Below are positions 61,298-64,000 of a DNA stretch of 64,000 nt, piece by piece. A program made the translations under genes and the position numbers. The notes under the pieces were generated by a model that searched no databases, was not told the origin of the DNA, and saw only the letters and a list, made by a program, of their open reading frames with translations. The stretch is from Aquificaceae bacterium (lineage in GTDB: Bacteria; Aquificota; Aquificia; Aquificales; Aquificaceae): contig JALWVU010000065.1 in the NCBI GenBank assembly GCA_027079305.1, positions 43,473 through 107,472 of the forward strand. Direction: 5' to 3'. Within the stretch, counting starts at the first letter, position 1. Each line of letters begins with the position of its first letter.

Positions 61298-62145
61298 GAG
61301 CCTATCCAGCCTGCGTTCCCTGCCTCGTAAACCAGGGCCTCAACGCCGTCAGAAGGCTCAACCTCGGCCCAGAAAAGGAGAAGGAGATAGCCCTCAGGGC
61401 GGTTAAGTTTCTGTCCCAATTCGACGCACTCGACAGATCCCCCGCCTACTACGCCTACTTCATCCAGAGAATAGTCAAAGAGATAGCTGGAACGGAGGAT
61501 CCCTTCAGGGAGCAGAAGGAGATCGCAAACAGAAAGGCTCTCGAGCTTCTTCCGAAGGTGGAAAAGATGGTGAGCGGAGATGAGGATCTCGAAAAGGCCG
61601 TCAGGATCTCTGCCCTCGGGAACTACATAGACTTTGCCATAAGGGGAGAGCTGGAGATAGAGAAGGACATAATGGCCCTTGCGGGGGAGAGCTTTGTGGT
61701 CTGGGATTACGAAAGGCTAAAAGAAAAGCTCCAAAAGGCAAAGAGCGTTTTCATAATAGGCGACAACGCCGGGGAGATAGTCTTCGACAAACCACTCGTT
61801 AGAGTTCTGAAGGAGATGGGGATTGAGGTAGTCTACGGCGTTAAAGGAAAGCCCATACTCAACGACGCAACACTGGAAGATGCAGAAAAGGTCTCCATGA
61901 CAAAGCTCTGCAAGGTTATAGACAACGGCTCCGACAAGGTGGGGACCTGGCTCGAGGACTGCTCCAAGGAGTTTCTGGATCACTTCTACCGCTCGGACGT
62001 GGTCATAAGTAAAGGTCAGGCCAACTTTGAGACCCTCAGCTCAGCGGACAGGGATATTTTTTTCCTCCTTGTAGCAAAGTGCGATCCCATAGCGAAGGAG
62101 ACGGGAGGAGAGGTGAGGAGGTTTATACTGAGGTTTAAGGAGTGA
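61294..62145 (+). CDS. DUF89/ARMT1-type damage-control phosphatase
   Basis: This 283-residue member of the DUF89 metal-dependent phosphatase family hydrolyses phosphometabolites such as damaged sugar phosphates. It begins with a Cys pair, YPACVPCLVNQ (Cys7, Cys10), typical of subfamily I, which may bind metal. It contains the active-site motifs GDNAGEIVFDKPLVRVL and KGQANFETLS. The start overlaps the membrane-protein gene, and the following small gene begins 10 bp later. The substrate is unknown. Confidence 0.88.
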   Translation: MRAYPACVPCLVNQGLNAVRRLNLGPEKEKEIALRAVKFLSQFDALDRSPAYYAYFIQRIVKEIAGTEDPFREQKEIANRKALELLPKVEKMVSGDEDLEKAVRISALGNYIDFAIRGELEIEKDIMALAGESFVVWDYERLKEKLQKAKSVFIIGDNAGEIVFDKPLVRVLKEMGIEVVYGVKGKPILNDATLEDAEKVSMTKLCKVIDNGSDKVGTWLEDCSKEFLDHFYRSDVVISKGQANFETLSSADRDIFFLLVAKCDPIAKETGGEVRRFILRFKE

Positions 62146-62155
62146 GGAGCGGGAG

Positions 62156-62383
62156 ATGGAACTGTCGCTGAAGATAGCCCTCGATGAGTATGATGTGAAG
62201 GAATATCCCGAGACTGGGACTATGCTAATTGTCAGAAAAGGCATGAGCGGTAAACCAGACTACTCCGTGGAAGGAGAGGGCTTCGTGATAGAGTTCAAGG
62301 AGGGGAAGATCTATCTGATAGATATCTTCGACCCCGAGGTCGCACGGCAGGTCAAGGAAAAATTCTCTATCATCTATACTTGA
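62156..62383 (+). CDS. Small conserved-looking protein, unknown function
   Basis: This 75-residue acidic protein is predicted to be a compact alpha/beta fold (LKIALDEYDVKEYPE, MLIVRKG, VIEFKEGKIYLIDIFD). A GGAG site lies near the ATG and it fills the 240-bp gap between the DUF89 and CobW-type genes on the same strand, ending 1 bp before the latter. No family recognised. Confidence 0.65.
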   Translation: MELSLKIALDEYDVKEYPETGTMLIVRKGMSGKPDYSVEGEGFVIEFKEGKIYLIDIFDPEVARQVKEKFSIIYT

Positions 62384-62384
62384 G

Positions 62385-63287
62385 ATGATCTCCTCTTACG
62401 TCATCACGGGCTACCTCGGAAGCGGGAAGACCACACTGATTATAAACTCTGTGAGAGAGCATCTCAAAGACAGGAAGGTGGCGGTTATTGTAAACGAGTT
62501 CGGGGAAGTGGGCCTGGACGGGAAGATCCTAAAAAACGCCTACTCGGAGGTCCTCGAGATAGAGGAGGGATGCATCTGCTGTAAGCTCTCCCAGGAGTTC
62601 GAGAGCTCTGTGGTAAAGATAATCCAGGACTACGGACCAGACGTGATAGTTGTCGAAAGCTCTGGAACCTCCGAGCCCTTCCCCATAATCTTCAGCCTCA
62701 GGACGGTGGGAACCGCTGTGGAAGGTGTGATATGCGTTGTGGACTCCAAGAACTTCTTCAAATACAAAGATGAAGAAACGGCTAAGTATCAGCTCGCCTC
62801 CTCCAACATAATCGTCCTCAACAAGACCGACCTCGTGGACGAGGAGACTCTGAAGAAGGTGGAGGAGGAGGTAAAGAACATAAAGGAAAATTACAGACTC
62901 GAGAACTTATTCTCTCAGGAAGAGAAAAAGAACATCTACAAGATCTACAGAGCGGTAAAGGGAGTGGTCCCCCCCGAGGTCTTCGCTGGAGTTGGCAATC
63001 CAATAGAGCTTAAAGAGAGCGTTCACTTCCACACCCACGAGGACATGGGCCAGAGAGTTGTAAAGCTCGGAGAGGTCTCCTACGAGGAGCTGATGGAGTT
63101 CTTCTCAAGGCTCCCCGATAACGTCTACAGGGCAAAGGGGATAGTGAGGATAAAGGACTACCCCTACCCCGTCTTCGTCCACTACGTCTTCGGGGACGTG
63201 GACATGGGGATGCCAGCGGAGGGCTACGAGGGGGAGGCCTTCATAGTCCTCATAGGCAAAGGACTTCAGGATATAATATCCCTATGA
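62385..63287 (+). CDS. COG0523/CobW-family metal-chaperone GTPase
   Basis: This 300-residue G3E GTPase has Walker A GYLGSGKTT (9-17), the metal-binding motif EGCICCKL (Cys63, Cys65, Cys66), VESSGTSEP and the guanine-recognition motif NKTDLVDE. A C-terminal CobW_C-like domain includes HFHTHEDMG, a potential metal site. COG0523 proteins deliver zinc, cobalt or other metals to client enzymes. It overlaps the next gene by 4 bp, which suggests that its client or effector may be that small protein or the DUF89 phosphatase. Confidence 0.92.
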   Translation: MISSYVITGYLGSGKTTLIINSVREHLKDRKVAVIVNEFGEVGLDGKILKNAYSEVLEIEEGCICCKLSQEFESSVVKIIQDYGPDVIVVESSGTSEPFPIIFSLRTVGTAVEGVICVVDSKNFFKYKDEETAKYQLASSNIIVLNKTDLVDEETLKKVEEEVKNIKENYRLENLFSQEEKKNIYKIYRAVKGVVPPEVFAGVGNPIELKESVHFHTHEDMGQRVVKLGEVSYEELMEFFSRLPDNVYRAKGIVRIKDYPYPVFVHYVFGDVDMGMPAEGYEGEAFIVLIGKGLQDIISL

Positions 63288-63709
63288 ACAGGTGGGGAAA
63301 GGTTCTAAGGGCGGTGTGCGAAAAGGCCAAGGAGAAAGGGATCGAGCTCTTCATCCTCGAGGCGGACGAGGATCTCAACTGGTTCGGCCTGCCCCTGAAA
63401 GAGGTCTGCTCGGAGGAGACGCTCTCCAAGAGCGATTCCCAGCTCTTCAAGGAGGTGAAGGGAAAGGTAGAGGAGAAGGTCTCCTCTGGACCTGTGATAG
63501 CTTATCTTAGCCCCATCAACTTTCAGGTGGACATCTACGAGTCGGACAGGAGGAGGTTTCCAACCTCTGGAACCCAGAGGCCCTTTGCGGTTACCAGGGA
63601 CGGCTTTAGAATAGGCTTTTTCAGCGATAAGAAGGAAGCGGTGGACTTCTTCATAGAGGTTTCAAAGAGGCTCGGAGAGGAGGGCCTCAGTCTTCATCTC
63701 TTCTATTGA
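63284..63709 (+). CDS. Unknown protein coupled to CobW-type GTPase
   Basis: This 141-residue protein is coupled by ATGA overlap to the GTPase gene. It shows two alpha/beta segments (IELFILEADEDLNWFG and GPVIAYLSPINFQVDIYESD), a basic stretch RRRFPTSGTQRPFAVTRDG and a C-terminal helix. There is a single pair of Cys (residues 12 and 42 approximately). No family was recognised. The 3' end overlaps a convergent small gene by 23 bp. Confidence 0.7.
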   Translation: MNRWGKVLRAVCEKAKEKGIELFILEADEDLNWFGLPLKEVCSEETLSKSDSQLFKEVKGKVEEKVSSGPVIAYLSPINFQVDIYESDRRRFPTSGTQRPFAVTRDGFRIGFFSDKKEAVDFFIEVSKRLGEEGLSLHLFY

Positions 63710-63911
63710 GCCTTCTCTTCTCCCTCCTTCTCTCCTTATATACCTCCTCCCTGCATTCTCTGATTATCTTCTTGTACTTGTAGTAAACGCTCGGGACGTT
63801 TATGGGGAGCTTGTAGTATCTCTCTAAAACGAGCATTATGTCCTCGGTGGTCATGTATCTGTGGTTCCTTATGAGGCTCTTGATGTATTTGGTTATTCTG
63901 GTCTCTTTCAT
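63687..63911 (-). CDS. Small basic protein, unknown function
   Basis: This 74-residue, strongly basic, helical protein is rich in Lys/Arg/Tyr. The segment MTTEDIMLVLERYYKLPINVPSVYYKYKKII could form a helix-turn-helix-like unit and the C-terminus is a run of Arg/Lys/Glu. No ribosome site precedes ATG 63911, which follows a terminator-like hairpin by 9 nt. It could be a short DNA- or RNA-binding protein, but that is only inferred from composition. Confidence 0.5.
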   Translation of the reverse strand: MKETRITKYIKSLIRNHRYMTTEDIMLVLERYYKLPINVPSVYYKYKKIIRECREEVYKERRREKRRLNRRDED

Positions 63912-63920
63912 CTCAAAGGA

Positions 63921-63938
63921 CGGGGGCGTTCGCCCCCG
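63921..63938 (-). terminator. GC-rich terminator-like hairpin after the gene at the right edge
   Basis: CGGGGGCG-AA-CGCCCCCG forms an 8-9 bp stem on the minus strand, 6 nt after the stop codon of the partial gene at the right edge. It is followed by TCCTTTG, a weak T-run. The style resembles the groESL terminator. Confidence 0.65.
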
Positions 63939-63944
63939 TGGTCT

Positions 63945-64000
63945 TTAGCCTATGTAGTCCTTCATGGCCTCGCAGGCCTTCATCGCTTTCTCGAACCTGG
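63945..64000 (-). CDS. 3' end of a minus-strand gene cut by the window edge
   Basis: An open minus-strand frame of 17 codons enters from the right edge and ends at TAA (63947-63945). The visible C-terminus is RFEKAMKACEAMKDYIG. Its stop is followed by a terminator-like hairpin, which supports a real gene end. The family cannot be identified from this fragment. Confidence 0.6.
   Translation of the reverse strand, partial: RFEKAMKACEAMKDYIG

Noticed and set aside
1..64000. CRISPR array, insertion sequence or prophage
   Set aside because: No regularly spaced 20-40 bp direct repeats, no transposase- or integrase-like product and no phage structural genes were seen. The 11-bp array at 53081 is too short-period for CRISPR.

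Overview
The window looks like chromosomal DNA of a thermophilic, chemolithoautotrophic member of the Aquificaceae. This is inferred from very tight gene packing with many ATGA-type overlaps, heavy use of ATA (Ile) and AGG/AGA (Arg) codons, a split nuo operon, sulfur and cytochrome genes, and the absence of a dnaA-dnaN pair. The genus cannot be fixed from the sequence alone. No insertion sequence, prophage or CRISPR array was seen.

Layout. 0-6 kb: the 3' part of a Complex I operon (nuoI to nuoN), followed by a secreted subtilisin-like protease with a Gly/Cys C-terminal tail. 7-13 kb: dxr, a flippase-like membrane protein, a half-size flavoprotein, an SbcD-like nuclease, a LOG hydrolase and dnaN. 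13.3-17.8 kb: an AT-richer block with a porin, a PstS-like protein, a hybrid-free sensor kinase and a REC-HD-GYP regulator. 17.8-23.8 kb: a nearly gapless minus-strand redox operon containing two lipoprotein cytochromes, CcdA, a TlpA thioredoxin, DUF4266 and DUF3570 proteins, a decayed PAP2 phosphatase and ApbE. It is preceded by a near-consensus sigma-54 promoter and by the gene for a sigma-54 activator. 25-28.6 kb: bioB, a c-type cytochrome, mtnB, a V4R protein and a DUF59 protein. 28.7-37.4 kb: gltB, a small Asp/His-rich protein, an MFS protein, a UDP-glucuronate decarboxylase-like enzyme and a SulP permease. 37.4-39.5 kb: groESL with a clean promoter and terminator. 39.7-43.7 kb: a YeeE/YedE sulfur transporter and a MerR-controlled thioredoxin/double-CcdA/DsrE operon. 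43.7-48.4 kb: queF, then an MNIO (DUF692) RiPP-type cluster with a divergent Cys-containing precursor peptide, and a periplasmic rhodanese. 48.5-52.7 kb: transketolase, a PpiD-like foldase, tRNA-Met(CAT) and small genes. 52.67-53.17 kb: an AT-rich non-coding region with about a dozen DnaA-box-like sequences, seven of them phased every 11 bp. This is the best candidate for the replication origin. 53.2-64 kb: a second NtrC-type regulator, rsmE, HU, ileS, nrnA-like, nfo and a run of small or poorly known genes, mostly on the plus strand and so co-oriented with a fork leaving the proposed origin.

Three assemblies deserve most attention. (1) The sigma-54-controlled extracytoplasmic redox operon, whose DUF3570 barrel carries a perfect ApbE-type flavinylation motif (DAVTGAT). 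(2) The MNIO peptide-modification cluster near 46 kb, resembling HvfABC/bufferin systems that make copper-binding peptides. (3) The MerR-type operon at 41-43.3 kb, with a 19-bp-spacer promoter containing a CueR-like palindrome and no room for a 5' leader. Several other genes also have -10 boxes 6-8 nt before their ATG, suggesting that leaderless mRNAs are common here.
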